The position numbers and the translations under genes are program-made. A DNA stretch of 64,000 nucleotides, taken from positions 60,001 to 124,000 of the forward strand of contig NZ_ANIK01000016.1 of the NCBI RefSeq assembly GCF_000347175.1, read 5' to 3'. Shown here piece by piece: positions 48,280 to 57,360 of the stretch (within the stretch, counting starts at the first letter, position 1; every line of letters starts with the position of its first letter). Source of the DNA: Leptospira alstonii serovar Sichuan str. 79601. GTDB taxonomy: Bacteria; Spirochaetota; Leptospiria; Leptospirales; Leptospiraceae. Under the pieces are notes generated by a model. It saw nothing but the letters and a program-made list of their open reading frames with translations, was not told the DNA's origin and did no database searches.

Positions 48280-48638
48280 GCTGATACGAACTCCGGTTTA
48301 TTTAATCGGATTAGATTCCCGATTGCGTTTATAATTCGAGCAATTGCGATTTTCTTTTCCGGGTTTTGGAGGGACGAAATAACTACATCCTGATCGATGG
48401 AGTCTCGTCCGTTTGAAAAATGGAGAAATAACGTCCCGATCTGGGAATCGAAATATTCGGAATTCGTCGAACAAATTGTAACGCGTCCGATCCCTGGACT
48501 CAACTCGTGAGTTACGTTTCGAAACTGTTGAAACGTATTCAGAAATTCTTTTACGTGCATTGTCACAGCTTCGGACTCGAAGCTGTGTGCATATACGGAA
48601 ACCGGGCCGTGGTTGAATTCGATAGAAAGAACTTTCAT
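48276..48638 (-). CDS. Hypothetical early protein
   Basis: A 120-aa protein from ATG 48638 (MKVLSIEFNHGPVSVYAHSF), chosen because it overlaps the upstream stop as ATGA; a longer frame to 48701 would overlap more. The protein is alpha/beta with a strand-rich start and a helical end (IAIARIINAIGNLIRLN). No family is recognised. Confidence 0.6.
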   Translation of the reverse strand: MKVLSIEFNHGPVSVYAHSFESEAVTMHVKEFLNTFQQFRNVTHELSPGIGRVTICSTNSEYFDSQIGTLFLHFSNGRDSIDQDVVISSLQNPEKKIAIARIINAIGNLIRLNKPEFVSA

Positions 48639-48841
48639 GCCCACGATACCGTTCCATTTTTTAAAAAGCCTTTTGCTCCTGTTAGCGTAATTGGATAACA
48701 ACGATTCGGATAGTTTATCAGTGTTATCTGAAGGCAGCAGCCTTCAAAGCGTAAGATGTCCTTTTTAAGAATTAGACACCCTCCTTTACGAAGTGCGAGA
48801 CAGTTTCTTTTTTGTTTTGAATCAATGCTTATGACTTTCAT
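48635..48841 (-). CDS. Small cysteine-containing early protein
   Basis: A 68-aa protein from ATG 48841, which overlaps the preceding stop as ATGA. The sequence MKVISIDSKQKRNCLALRKG continues with paired cysteines (RFEGCCLQITLINYPNRCY). It has no membrane span. Function unknown. It is one of a chain of coupled early genes. Confidence 0.58.
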   Translation of the reverse strand: MKVISIDSKQKRNCLALRKGGCLILKKDILRFEGCCLQITLINYPNRCYPITLTGAKGFLKNGTVSWA

Positions 48842-49071
48842 TTTGCATCCCATAGCACAGTTTTCATTTTTTCTAATTTAGATTCAATGGCTTCGAATCT
48901 TGACAATTCTTGCTCATAGTATTTAAGTATCTTATTGAAATTTTCTTGGTCAGTCCCTTCGAAATCGAGAATCATCCGCACATGGACAATCTGTTCACGA
49001 GTTTCATCCATTTTAGATCGAACGGAATAACTCAGTTCTATCAATTCATTTAATGTAAGTTCCGTTTCCAT
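48838..49071 (-). CDS. Coiled-coil early protein (77 aa)
   Basis: A 77-aa helical protein with two heptad-rich halves (LNELIELSYSVRSKMDETRE, LKYYEQELSRFEAIESKLEK). It probably folds as a helical hairpin or dimer. It lies one base from the first early gene. No family is recognised. Confidence 0.6.
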   Translation of the reverse strand: METELTLNELIELSYSVRSKMDETREQIVHVRMILDFEGTDQENFNKILKYYEQELSRFEAIESKLEKMKTVLWDAK

Positions 49072-49072
49072 T

Positions 49073-49468
49073 TTAATATTTCCTGTAAAGATCCCTGAGT
49101 AGAATAATCAGATTAGTTAATTCCCTTTTGGTAAATTTGCGCGCGGCGATCCCTGTTTCGTGACAACCGGCTTCGGCTCCGAGTTCTCGGGTCTGGCGCA
49201 TAACGTGAGAAAAATCTTTGATTCGATATCTGACGGTTTGAATCTGTTCAAGGACTGTAGTGAGTCCGGTTACGATTCGAGTCAACGCTTCGGGTGTAAT
49301 CGTTTCGTTTGAGGGCCGCAGGGCATGGGCGAATCGGTTCGAAACAGCGGAGGGAGTTTCACCCTCCCCTATTTCTGTCATTTTAGAACTTCGTATTAAT
49401 TCCATATTCGAATCATCGAATATTACGGTATTAGAAATTCTGTCAGTTTCAGTTTTTAAATTGGTCAT
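49073..49468 (-). CDS. First gene of early operon, hypothetical
   Basis: A 131-aa protein with a polar N-terminus and a helical C-terminal part (EALTRIVTGLTTVLEQIQTV, RKFTKRELTNLIILLRDLYR). It follows two palindromes at 49471-49510 that look like an operator. In a circular molecule its upstream neighbour would be the RHH regulator at 32930-33121. No family is recognised. Confidence 0.6.
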   Translation of the reverse strand: MTNLKTETDRISNTVIFDDSNMELIRSSKMTEIGEGETPSAVSNRFAHALRPSNETITPEALTRIVTGLTTVLEQIQTVRYRIKDFSHVMRQTRELGAEAGCHETGIAARKFTKRELTNLIILLRDLYRKY

Positions 49469-49470
49469 AA

Positions 49471-49510
49471 TATAGTTTAGAAATAATCACTAAACTATAT
49501 CACTCAGTGA
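49471..49510 (-). promoter_or_regulatory. Operator-like palindromes before the early operon
   Basis: A perfect 10-bp inverted repeat, TATAGTTTAG (49471-49480) with CTAAACTATA (49490-49499), is followed by the palindrome TCACTCAGTGA (49500-49510). They lie directly upstream of the ATG at 49468, where a regulator could block the promoter. Confidence 0.65.
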
Positions 49511-49537
49511 TGAGACTTAATTCGGAACATAATCCTT

Positions 49538-49565
49538 AGGGACAATAATATGTATTATCGGAAGT
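49538..49565 (-). other. Right dif-like site (attR of integrated element)
   Basis: On the minus strand: arm ACTTCCGATAA (identical to the left site), centre TACATA, arm TTATTGTCCCT. Same orientation as the left site. The cassette array starts just beyond it. Confidence 0.65.
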
Positions 49566-49719
49566 TGCCTATTGCATCGGTTTTCGGGTTAAGTTTGGAT
49601 TGATGAAATAACGCGCCTTTATGATGTTTGTATATTCGGTTATTGTTATGTGTTTATGCGTCATTCGATGGTTTATAGTTAGGCGCCATTTTATTAAAAT
49701 TAATTAATAAATCAAAATT

Positions 49720-50748
49720 ATGACCACAATATTTATTTCTCATAAATCAACCGACAAACCAGTAGCAAGGACACTTAAGCAAGATTTGGAAAAAGTTGGG
49801 TTTAAAGTATGGCTCGATGAAGATCAAATAAGGGTTGGAGATAGTATTTCGAGTAAAATTCAGGAAGGTCTCCAAGAATCTGATTTTTTACTTATTCTAT
49901 TAAGTAAAGCGGCCCTTGAATCTGGTTGGGTGCAGGCTGAATGGAAAAGTAAATATTTGGACGAGATTAATTTAGATCAAGTAGTGATTTTACCAATACT
50001 ATTAGAAACTTGTAGTATTCCTATATTATTAAAAGATAAAAAATACGCAGATTTTAGGAATGATTATCAATCAGGCCTTTCGGATTTAAAAGAAGCATTA
50101 ATATTCCATAATTCTACAATTCAGAATATCTCATCTATTCAGTCAACAGATGATGATCGAATTGAATGGGTTGATGAAAACAAAGGATTCTTAGTTAAAT
50201 TTATAGAAAATTTAATTACAATTCACTATAAGGTAAAGCCAGAAAATAAATGGGGCAAAATAACATATTATTTAATTTTGATTTCCGTACCAGTTTATCT
50301 CATTCAATTATGCAATACGAATATATTTTATAATGATTTACTATTAGTTCAAAACGGGACTTTGACGTATTCAAATCGAGAATTTAAGGTGAAAAATGGT
50401 AGTTCAGATACTGAAAAATTAAAATTTGAAGACCAGCATCAAATTAAATGGAAAGTTGAAATTGAAAATATTAAAACTGGTGAACGTAAAGTTGTCGAAA
50501 TATTGCTTCCATTATTTGAAATTCGTTCGAGCGCTCTAAAGCAGGAAACGCTTGATGGGGATGAAAAAATTACTGCTTACGAATTGGCACCAATCTTAAA
50601 TTCTAAAGGAAGCCATAAGGATTATTTGCGCCCTGTTGATGCAATTAGTAGCACATCTGAAAAATTTAATATGATTTTAAATAAAGCTAAAGAGAAATTC
50701 AAAATTCAAAAGGGCGAAGAGTTTAAAAATTGGCGTTTCGTTGAATAA
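49720..50748 (+). CDS. Membrane TIR-domain protein (cassette 1)
   Basis: A 342-aa protein with an N-terminal TIR domain (residues ~1-130): MTTIFISHKSTDKPVARTLK, KVWLDEDQIRVGDSISSKIQ and ESGWVQAEW. The last glutamate is placed like the catalytic glutamate of NAD-cleaving TIR proteins. One membrane span (ITYYLILISVPVYLIQLC, residues ~185-205) and a ~130-residue unknown C-terminal part follow. TIR genes in integron arrays often act in phage defence or cell suicide. No partner gene (such as a cyclase) shares the cassette, so the trigger may be in the C-terminus. Confidence 0.82.
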   Translation: MTTIFISHKSTDKPVARTLKQDLEKVGFKVWLDEDQIRVGDSISSKIQEGLQESDFLLILLSKAALESGWVQAEWKSKYLDEINLDQVVILPILLETCSIPILLKDKKYADFRNDYQSGLSDLKEALIFHNSTIQNISSIQSTDDDRIEWVDENKGFLVKFIENLITIHYKVKPENKWGKITYYLILISVPVYLIQLCNTNIFYNDLLLVQNGTLTYSNREFKVKNGSSDTEKLKFEDQHQIKWKVEIENIKTGERKVVEILLPLFEIRSSALKQETLDGDEKITAYELAPILNSKGSHKDYLRPVDAISSTSEKFNMILNKAKEKFKIQKGEEFKNWRFVE

Positions 50749-50771
50749 AAAATCGATATAAATTGCACGTC

Positions 50772-50951
50772 GCATAACTTCGTCTCCTCGCTCCGTTCGA
50801 GATTTGCTCCGCAAACTCTCACTCCGGTCTTCGACACATTGCTTTGTCACTTCGGTTTGCGGGACGCGACTAAGGTCGCTCGAACCTCGTGCCAACCGCA
50901 TCGCGCTTAAGCGCTTGCGGACGCAACGTCGAGGAGACTCTTTCGTTATGC
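50772..50951 (+). repeat. attC site 1
   Basis: About 180 bp with inverted ends: GCATAACTTCGTCTCCTCG at the left and CGAGGAGACTCTTTCGTTATGC at the right, each other's near complement with an unpaired spacer. The interior is palindromic and closely matches attC site 3. It closes the TIR cassette. Confidence 0.8.
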
Positions 50952-50982
50952 GACATGATGCTAGCATAATTTGAGAATTCAT

Positions 50983-51630
50983 ATGGGACGATCTTTAGGT
51001 AAAGGCAGTAGGCGATTTCCTGGAAAAGATGGGGGCGCAAGAAAAGCGCACTATGTTGATTTGTTGACCCGTGCTACCCATATGAAATCAACCAAAGTTG
51101 AGGTGCAAGGGCCTTACTCTTCGATTTCACACCTGCTGGGGTGGTTCAAAAATGAACTTGCTGAAGCGGTGTATAAAATTGATCAAATTTTGGCCAGATC
51201 GAAGATCGACTATTACGCGGAAATTACAGGCCACTACATGACCATTTTTGTGTCTCGTAACTCCGAAGCACAGGTTAGGCGCCTCTTGGCAGACTTAAGT
51301 GGACCTTACATTGCAAAACGGACAGCCAAGATTGCCGGTTTCTGGCGAGAAATTGACAAACCACAGGTCAAGTCGCCTGATTTCAATAATTATGTTTTCG
51401 CGCGTTATGGGGAATCCGCCTCTGAGCGCGGTGACCATTTACATTATTCTGCCCTCTTATTTCGTCACGTTGATCGATCTAGTTACGGCATAATGGAATG
51501 GCTTGGATCCGACGTACCGCATGACAGAATCCTGAAGAAAATCATTGAAAAAATCCTTAAGGACAGGGAATTTCGCGACAGTCTCTTGACAGAGGATCCA
51601 GATCTCCCAGTCCTGTGGAAACGTCGATAG
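50983..51630 (+). CDS. Unknown cassette protein (cassette 2, ~215 aa)
   Basis: A soluble alpha/beta protein from ATG 50983 (MGRSLGKGSRRFPGKDGG). It has no signal or membrane segment. Aromatic and charged residues are mixed evenly (DLTRATHMKSTKVEVQ-like start, HLHYSALLFRHVDRSSYGIM). Codon use is clearly GC-richer than in the neighbouring TIR and hydrolase cassettes, pointing to a different donor. No family is recognised. The in-frame TTG at 50971 is an alternative start. Confidence 0.7.
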   Translation: MGRSLGKGSRRFPGKDGGARKAHYVDLLTRATHMKSTKVEVQGPYSSISHLLGWFKNELAEAVYKIDQILARSKIDYYAEITGHYMTIFVSRNSEAQVRRLLADLSGPYIAKRTAKIAGFWREIDKPQVKSPDFNNYVFARYGESASERGDHLHYSALLFRHVDRSSYGIMEWLGSDVPHDRILKKIIEKILKDREFRDSLLTEDPDLPVLWKRR

Positions 51631-51639
51631 CATCACGGC

Positions 51640-51853
51640 ACATAACAAAATTTACCTGCTGCGCTCGCTGCGGTGCCGTGGCTCCTCGCGTGCTCGGCCC
51701 TACGCGCCAAAGATGCCTTCGTCGCACAAGCGGGACGCTTGTTTTGTGCTCCTCAGGCAGGCGCTTCGGGCACATTTGGTGACGCAAAATGGCTTTACAG
51801 ATTGAAATAATGACACAAGCGTCACCAAACGTCAGGTAAATTCCACGTTATGC
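51640..51853 (+). repeat. attC site 2
   Basis: About 214 bp. The left end ACATAACAAAATTTACCTG pairs with the right end CAGGTAAATTCCACGTTATGC. It begins nine bases after the cassette 2 stop. The interior differs from sites 1 and 3, so this cassette came from another array. Confidence 0.8.
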
Positions 51854-51897
51854 GCCAGTTACGTAAAATTGCTTTTTCTCGGAAATTTTAGGAATAA

Positions 51898-52545
51898 ATG
51901 AAACGTTTATATTTAATTAGCGGCCTCGGCGCAGATGAAAGAGCATTCAAAAATCTAGATTTTGGTAAAAATGATTTAAAATACATTTCTTGGATAGATC
52001 CTCAAGCTAACGAAGAGGTTTCTAATTATTGTAAAAGACTATCTGAACAAATTAGTAAAGCAGAAGATATTATTCTCATTGGAGTTTCTTTCGGAGGAAT
52101 TATTGCAATTGAATTATCTAAGATTGTATCAGTAAAAAAAGTAATAATAATTTCTAGTATCAAAAGCAAAATGGAAATGCCAAAAATTTATCAGTTTATT
52201 TCGATTTTAGGTATTATAAAAATTGTTCCTGCATTTATTTACAAAATCTATACTCCAATTCTTTCATATTTATTTGGAATAAATTCTGATGAAGATAAAA
52301 AATTATTGAAAGACTTCATTAAATCAACGAATGCAAAATTTATGAAGTGGGCACTAAGCACAATATTAAAATGGAACAATAGACAAGTTTCGGATAAAAT
52401 TACCCATATTCACGGCGATAAAGATAAACTTTTTCCTATTGGATTAATACGAAACGCATTAATTATAAAGAATGGTGGACATTTCATGATTCTCAATAAG
52501 TCAGGTGAGATTTCCTTTAAATTAAAGGAACTATTAGCAAACTGA
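51898..52545 (+). CDS. Alpha/beta hydrolase (cassette 3)
   Basis: A 215-aa alpha/beta hydrolase. The nucleophile elbow is IGVSFGGIIAIE near residue 65, the acid aspartate lies in HGDKDKLFPI and the histidine in NGGHFMIL. An AGGAATAA ribosome site precedes the ATG. It is small and strongly AT-rich. Esterase activity is likely; substrate unknown. It is followed by attC site 3, which carries the MITE. Confidence 0.85.
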   Translation: MKRLYLISGLGADERAFKNLDFGKNDLKYISWIDPQANEEVSNYCKRLSEQISKAEDIILIGVSFGGIIAIELSKIVSVKKVIIISSIKSKMEMPKIYQFISILGIIKIVPAFIYKIYTPILSYLFGINSDEDKKLLKDFIKSTNAKFMKWALSTILKWNNRQVSDKITHIHGDKDKLFPIGLIRNALIIKNGGHFMILNKSGEISFKLKELLAN

Positions 52546-52563
52546 ATTAAACTCGCAGCCTTC

Positions 52564-53009
<446 letters not shown>

Positions 53010-53082
53010 GAAATCGCAATAGATAAGCGAAAATAAATATAATCCATATAAAAATCTAAATAACTTATGTTTTGCATATAAT

Positions 53083-53616
53083 ATGATTGAGATTAAATAT
53101 TGGAAAAATGATTTAAAGATTCTCGCTAAAGAACTTAAACTTAAACCGCTGAGAATATCAAATAAAACACTTAGAACTATGGAAAAGCGAATTGTCCTTT
53201 GTTTCCTTATAATAAGAAAATTGTTAGAGGCCAAAACGAAGTTAACTCAGAGTATTTATGATTTTAAAACTATTATTCACTATTATCAGGTTAATCACGA
53301 TTCATACATTACGAAACTAAACAATGTTTTCTTTGAAAAACATTATAATATGGATAATCCTAAATCTAAAGCTGTCGGTATTAGATTTATTTGTAATAAA
53401 TTAATCCATAGTGAAATTCTATTTCTATTAAGAGATCAAAATCTTCATTATTCGCAAATATTAGTTTGTTCTGAATTTGAACAAAAAAAAGCATTATATG
53501 ACATTTCAATTAAGACGATTATCGAGATATTATTACTCATTGATAATGATCAACAAAAATCACTAGTTTACACTTTCGATAAAAGTATTGATGACTTTAT
53601 CATTTATAGCACATAA
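53083..53616 (+). CDS. Unknown cassette protein (cassette 4, 177 aa)
   Basis: A 177-aa, very AT-rich, helical protein (MIEIKYWKNDLKILAKELKL). The segment GIRFICNKLIHSEILFLL has the arginine, asparagine and histidine seen in some HEPN-like or C-terminal DNA/RNA-interaction helices, but spacing does not match a known motif exactly. No membrane span. The cassette is followed by a truncated attC. Function unknown; defence or toxin roles are common for such cassettes. Confidence 0.65.
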   Translation: MIEIKYWKNDLKILAKELKLKPLRISNKTLRTMEKRIVLCFLIIRKLLEAKTKLTQSIYDFKTIIHYYQVNHDSYITKLNNVFFEKHYNMDNPKSKAVGIRFICNKLIHSEILFLLRDQNLHYSQILVCSEFEQKKALYDISIKTIIEILLLIDNDQQKSLVYTFDKSIDDFIIYST

Positions 53617-53643
53617 TAAATGTAAATGATAAATTGCGACTTC

Positions 53644-53711
53644 GGCTAACTGCGGTTTCCAGCTCGGACTCACTCCGGTCTTCGCTACATTGCTCGATTT
53701 CGGTTCGCTTT
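53644..53711 (+). repeat. Truncated attC site 4 (left half)
   Basis: It starts GGCTAACTGCGG and shares CTCACTCCGGTCTTCG and CATTGCT with sites 1 and 3, then breaks off at the transposase remnant. The right half with a GTTRRRY box is missing, so the site is probably inactive. Confidence 0.6.
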
Positions 53712-53960
53712 GATCTTTGTTCCGTCGATGGAAATCGTTTCAAAGTCGATAAAACCGCTTTCATAACCTAAAAATACCGTTTGAGAAAAGAGTTCTTCGA
53801 TTTCATTTTTATGAATATTCCAAAACTTTGAAATAACTGTATGAAATTACTTTCTTCGGAGAAATTGCAGGTCGACCTATATTGCATCCTCAACAGGCCC
53901 CTTCCTTCGCGCGTTTATCGCACTCCAAAATCATGAACGCCGGGAAGCCTAATTCGTATA
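53700..53960 (-). pseudogene. Degraded DDE transposase fragment
   Basis: Minus-strand translation gives GRPAISPKKVISYSYFKVLE and then, in another frame, NEIEELFSQTVFLGYESGFI followed by DFETISIDGTKIK. The last part includes the ISIDGTK segment with the first catalytic aspartate of an IS1182/IS5-like DDE transposase. Stops and frame changes show that it is non-functional. It probably inserted into, then destroyed, the attC site. Confidence 0.7.
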
Positions 53961-53985
53961 GATCGAAACTTTTGTCTTTATTGAA

Positions 53986-54019
53986 TTGACAGAGCGAATT
54001 TCTGTATTACACTGTAATA
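53986..54019 (+). promoter_or_regulatory. Promoter and operator of VapBC-like pair
   Basis: TTGACA (53986-53991) and TACACT (54008-54013) are 16 bases apart. The palindrome TATTAC-ACT-GTAATA (54005-54019) covers the -10 and would allow the RHH antitoxin to repress its own operon. Confidence 0.65.
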
Positions 54020-54032
54020 TAGGAATGGAAAT

Positions 54033-54251
54033 ATGAGAAAAATAGTTTCTGTCAGTCTTGATGAAGGTCTAGATTTACTTTTAATCAAAAATGCCAAAAA
54101 GCAAAAGTTAACTAAAAGTGAAGTTATTAAGCGAGCATTAACCCAATACCTCTATTTGAACGATGCTAAGCAAATTCGAACTGGCTTAAAGAAATATGCG
54201 GAGAATGCCGGATATTTATCCGAAGAAGAAATTTATAAAGATATTTCGTGA
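54033..54251 (+). CDS. RHH antitoxin (VapB-like)
   Basis: A 72-aa protein with an N-terminal ribbon-helix-helix: KIVSVSLDEGLDLLLIKNAK, KSEVIKRALTQYLYLND. The C-terminal half (YAENAGYLSEEEIYKDIS) would wrap the toxin. It overlaps the toxin gene by four bases, typical of a two-gene toxin-antitoxin operon with autoregulation at the upstream palindrome. Confidence 0.82.
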   Translation: MRKIVSVSLDEGLDLLLIKNAKKQKLTKSEVIKRALTQYLYLNDAKQIRTGLKKYAENAGYLSEEEIYKDIS

Positions 54252-54646
54252 AAATAGTATTAGATACTAATGTTTTGCTTTCTAATTATCTGTTCCATGG
54301 CTACACTGCTGAGGTATTTGATTACGTTTGGTTAAATCATGAAATAATTCTTTCTGATTGGATAATTTCAGAGTTTAAAGAAAAATGTATTAAGAAATTT
54401 AAAATTCCTTCAGCTTCTTTAAACGAAATCATAAGTCATTTGAGACGCGGTGTAAAGATAATTATCCCAGAGGGTTTACCTCCAAACTTCTGTTCTGATC
54501 CAGATGATAATAATATTCTCCATGTCGCTCAGTATTCTCATTCAGAAATGATAATTACTGGAGATAACGATCTATTAAAAATGAATCCATTTGAGAAAAT
54601 TGAAATAATTTCTCCGAGAGAATATAAGTTAAGATATCTAATTTAA
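54248..54646 (+). CDS. PIN-domain toxin (COG1569-like)
   Basis: A 132-aa PIN-domain ribonuclease-like toxin. Acidic sites are KIVLDTNVLLS (Asp), SEFKEKC (Glu), DPDDNNILHVAQ (Asp) and ITGDNDLL (Asp). It starts at GTG 54248 inside the end of the antitoxin gene. It belongs to the group of putative PIN toxins paired with small RHH proteins. Within a cassette array it helps stabilise the region. Confidence 0.85.
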   Translation: MKIVLDTNVLLSNYLFHGYTAEVFDYVWLNHEIILSDWIISEFKEKCIKKFKIPSASLNEIISHLRRGVKIIIPEGLPPNFCSDPDDNNILHVAQYSHSEMIITGDNDLLKMNPFEKIEIISPREYKLRYLI

Positions 54647-54649
54647 TAT

Positions 54650-54684
54650 CAAGCGAAACCTTCGAGGCAATTCTTTCGTTAGGT
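54650..54684 (+). repeat. Truncated attC site 5 (right half)
   Basis: CGAAACCTTCGAGG...CAATTCTTTC ends in the core GTTAGGT (54678-54684), which fits GTTRRRY. No matching left half with a RYYYAAC box is seen upstream, so the site is a remnant closing the VapBC cassette. Confidence 0.5.
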
Positions 54685-54880
54685 GAAAAGCCAAAAATCT
54701 TTATTATTATGAGAAATAAATCAAAAGTACCTATTTGATAACTCACTCAAGTTTTTCTTAAGTAAAGAATAGTATCCTTAAAGTTTCATCTACTTGGATT
54801 ACTTTTAGATGTGTTTTATCTCCTACTCATCCCTATAAAAATGAGTACCCGGTAAATAAGAAATAAAAAAGGATAGTTAT

Positions 54881-55069
54881 GTAAGAAATGATAAAAACCA
54901 AAAGAGACTCAAGGATTTAGAGAAAAGAAGACAGAAGGGAATCCGTTTGCTTGAGAAAGGTTACACGTGTTATGGAGTGACAAAAGAACTTGGGGTCAGT
55001 AAGCAATCGGTAATGCGTTGACGTGAAAAATACGAAAAGAATTCGGGTAACGCTCGCGGACAGAATTAG
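54881..55069 (+). pseudogene. IS630-like transposase N-terminal fragment
   Basis: The frame reads [20 protein letters not shown] then [15 protein letters not shown], the helix-turn-helix of an IS630-type transposase. The expected tryptophan after VMR is TGA (55019-55021), and the frame ends at TAG 55067. The catalytic part is absent, so this is a dead fragment. Confidence 0.72.
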
Positions 55070-55105
55070 TTCCTTTTCTTAAATTACGAAAAAAATCTAA
55101 GATAA

Positions 55106-55321
55106 TCCGCTTCCTTAGAAGCTATAGAACGATTTCCATTAGAAATCGATTGGGGACAAATAGTTGAGTATCAAATCTCGAATCTTAGAAATGGGATAAA
55201 CAAAGTTGGCATTTCCGATTTGATAATTGCTCAGAATGTAATTCAAAATAAAGCGATGCTCTTTACTCTGGATAAACATTTTAAACTAATGAGCAAGAAC
55301 ATTAAACTAAAAGTTTATTGA
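55106..55321 (+). pseudogene. C-terminal fragment of a VapC-type PIN toxin
   Basis: An in-frame 71-codon remnant: IEYQ-like middle, then NGINKVGISDLIIAQNVIQN with the late PIN aspartate and MLFTLDKHFKLMS, ending in TGA. A stop codon lies just upstream and the N-terminal half is missing. It ends 12 bases before attC site 6, so it was once a cassette gene. Confidence 0.7.
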
Positions 55322-55332
55322 TGTAGCACTTC

Positions 55333-55396
55333 GCCTAACCGCGACTTCTCGCTGCGCTTCGGGAGCGCGAACGTCGAGAAGTTTTGGCCGTTAAAC
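55333..55396 (+). repeat. attC site 6 (64 bp, consensus boxes)
   Basis: The best textbook site in the array. GCCTAAC (RYYYAAC) at 55333 and GTTAAAC (GTTRRRY) at 55390 enclose perfectly paired ACTTCTCG and CGAGAAGT with a short loop. It is compact enough to fold as a recombinogenic hairpin. Confidence 0.85.
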
Positions 55397-55403
55397 GCAA
55401 GAG

Positions 55404-55533
55404 CCTGATTTCGATTCAGTCGCAGGATTGCAGATCTTTCTAGAATCTATATTTGAACGTCATGTTGATTTGGTTAGGAAAAGAAGCCAAATCAAGCCTT
55501 CTTTTTTAAATCGAATTCAGAAAGATTTAGTTA

Positions 55534-55541
<8 letters not shown>
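55404..55541 (+). pseudogene. MntA-like nucleotidyltransferase antitoxin, C-terminal fragment
   Basis: The frame PDFDSVAGLQIFLESIFERH continues VDLVRKRSQIKPSFLNRIQ and ends in TGA. This is the closing segment of MNT-domain antitoxins that AMPylate HEPN toxins. The catalytic N-terminus is missing. It overlaps the HEPN remnant by eight bases, the usual MNT-HEPN arrangement. Confidence 0.7.
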
Positions 55542-55662
<121 letters not shown>

Positions 55663-55895
55663 TCCTACATTCCAGAGATTACTCATTTAAAAATATACTT
55701 GAAATACTGAACGTTTCCTCACCTAAAAAGCCTACACGAAACCTAACAAAGATTTGCCTCTTTTAAATGAGAGCCTGTAAATATGAAACTATCTTTATTG
55801 GAACGAAGTTGAAATTGGTTTTGCAGAATCATTTCCCTTTGAAGTCGGGTTTCTTTAGAAACTTAGATGAACCCGATCCAAAAACGTGAATGTAT
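55663..55895. other. AT-rich stretch without a recognised gene
   Basis: 233 bases between the HEPN remnant and a minus-strand terminator. I see no coding frame, repeat or RNA structure that can be supported. Confidence 0.5.
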
Positions 55896-55924
55896 AAAAA
55901 AAAGCCGCCTCACAAGGGCGGCTT
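55896..55924 (-). terminator. Terminator of the ice-binding-like pseudogene
   Basis: On the minus strand, AAGCCGCC-CTTGTGA-GGCGGCTT is followed by a run of T. It is a textbook Rho-independent terminator, better preserved than the gene it served. Confidence 0.85.
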
Positions 55925-56315
55925 CCAAAAGCTACTATCGCAAATCATCTGATCCTGCCACTTGCAATGATCGTTCGCACCCTGGTTCTACCACTGGCTC
56001 CGTTGATAGTAGCCGTGCTACCTACTTTTGCCAGTGAACGTTTTTAGCCTGAGCTCCATTAGCGAGTATCACAGTACGTGGGGCCGCAGGGGGGCACCTA
56101 CCGTAAGCGCACTCTGTCATCTGGAAAATCCAAACTGCATTCGCGTTTCCTCGTGCATCCAGAGTCAGCAAGGGTTGCAGCAGTTCCTTCAGTAAAGGTC
56201 AACTCAAGCAGGAGAAGGAACGTTCGTATAAATTGTTCCACTCAACTGCGCCGACATTCGTGGTCATGAAAGATGCTACAATAGCACTTAGTTTAATATT
56301 CGCTTTAGTTTTCAT
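55924..56315 (-). pseudogene. Degraded DUF3494 (ice-binding-like) gene
   Basis: The reading starts at ATG 56315 with MKTKANIKLSAIVASFMTTN and breaks at a stop. Later frames give LTLDARGNANAVWIFQ, then TVILANGAQAKNVHWQ, and after a frameshift KVGSTATINGASG and RTIIASG. The order matches the DUF3494 beta-helix signature. The gene is short of several blocks and has frameshifts, so it is inactive. Related proteins bind ice or act as adhesins; here it may have been a surface protein. Confidence 0.68.
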
Positions 56316-56733
56316 TTAAATTTTCATCTTACTCGTACCTTTAGACGGTCCAGCCATCGTAAAATATATAAATAAATTAAATAATTCTAATAAACATGAT
56401 TCTGAGTCTTAATTAGAATAAATCGGAACATTTGTCTGGTTTATAAAGAGTCATGAAGGATGAAGAACGCTCGATAAAACGAAAAAGAGCGCTTAAACTA
56501 GAGATAAAGAGCAGGACGTAAAAGCAATAATTCCTTTGATTCCGTTGAAATACGTCCTGAAACGTTTTTCCACCTTGGCGTTGATCGGGGAAAATCCAAA
56601 AAACAAAAATCGGAATAATAAATTCAAATAAAAATATTAATATGTAATAATATTTTGATTCGTTTTAGATTTGAAAAGTTCTGGAATTGGTCTTTTTTCT
56701 TTTGTGCGAACAGTCTTAAGTTATATGTTTAAT
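56316..56733. other. Intergenic region left of the B12 operon
   Basis: 418 AT-rich bases lie after the cobC stop on the minus strand. No gene, terminator with a clear T tract or repeat is seen. It may mark the edge of the accessory region. Confidence 0.5.

Positions 56734-57341
<608 letters not shown>

Positions 57342-57360
<19 letters not shown>

Larger units (their letters stand above)
53617..54032. other. Cassette junction with damaged attC and transposase relic
   Basis: 416 bases hold the left half of an attC (53644-53711), a minus-strand transposase remnant (about 53700-53960) and the promoter/operator of the VapBC-like pair (53986-54019). No intact gene lies here. Confidence 0.65.
54647..55105. 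other. Relic-filled stretch between cassettes
   Basis: 459 bases contain the right half of an attC (ends 54684) and an IS630-like transposase fragment (54881-55069). The rest is AT-rich and shows no gene. Confidence 0.6.

Noticed and set aside
56078..56269. Plus-strand 63-aa frame
   Set aside because: It is the antisense of the DUF3494 remnant, which explains its composition.
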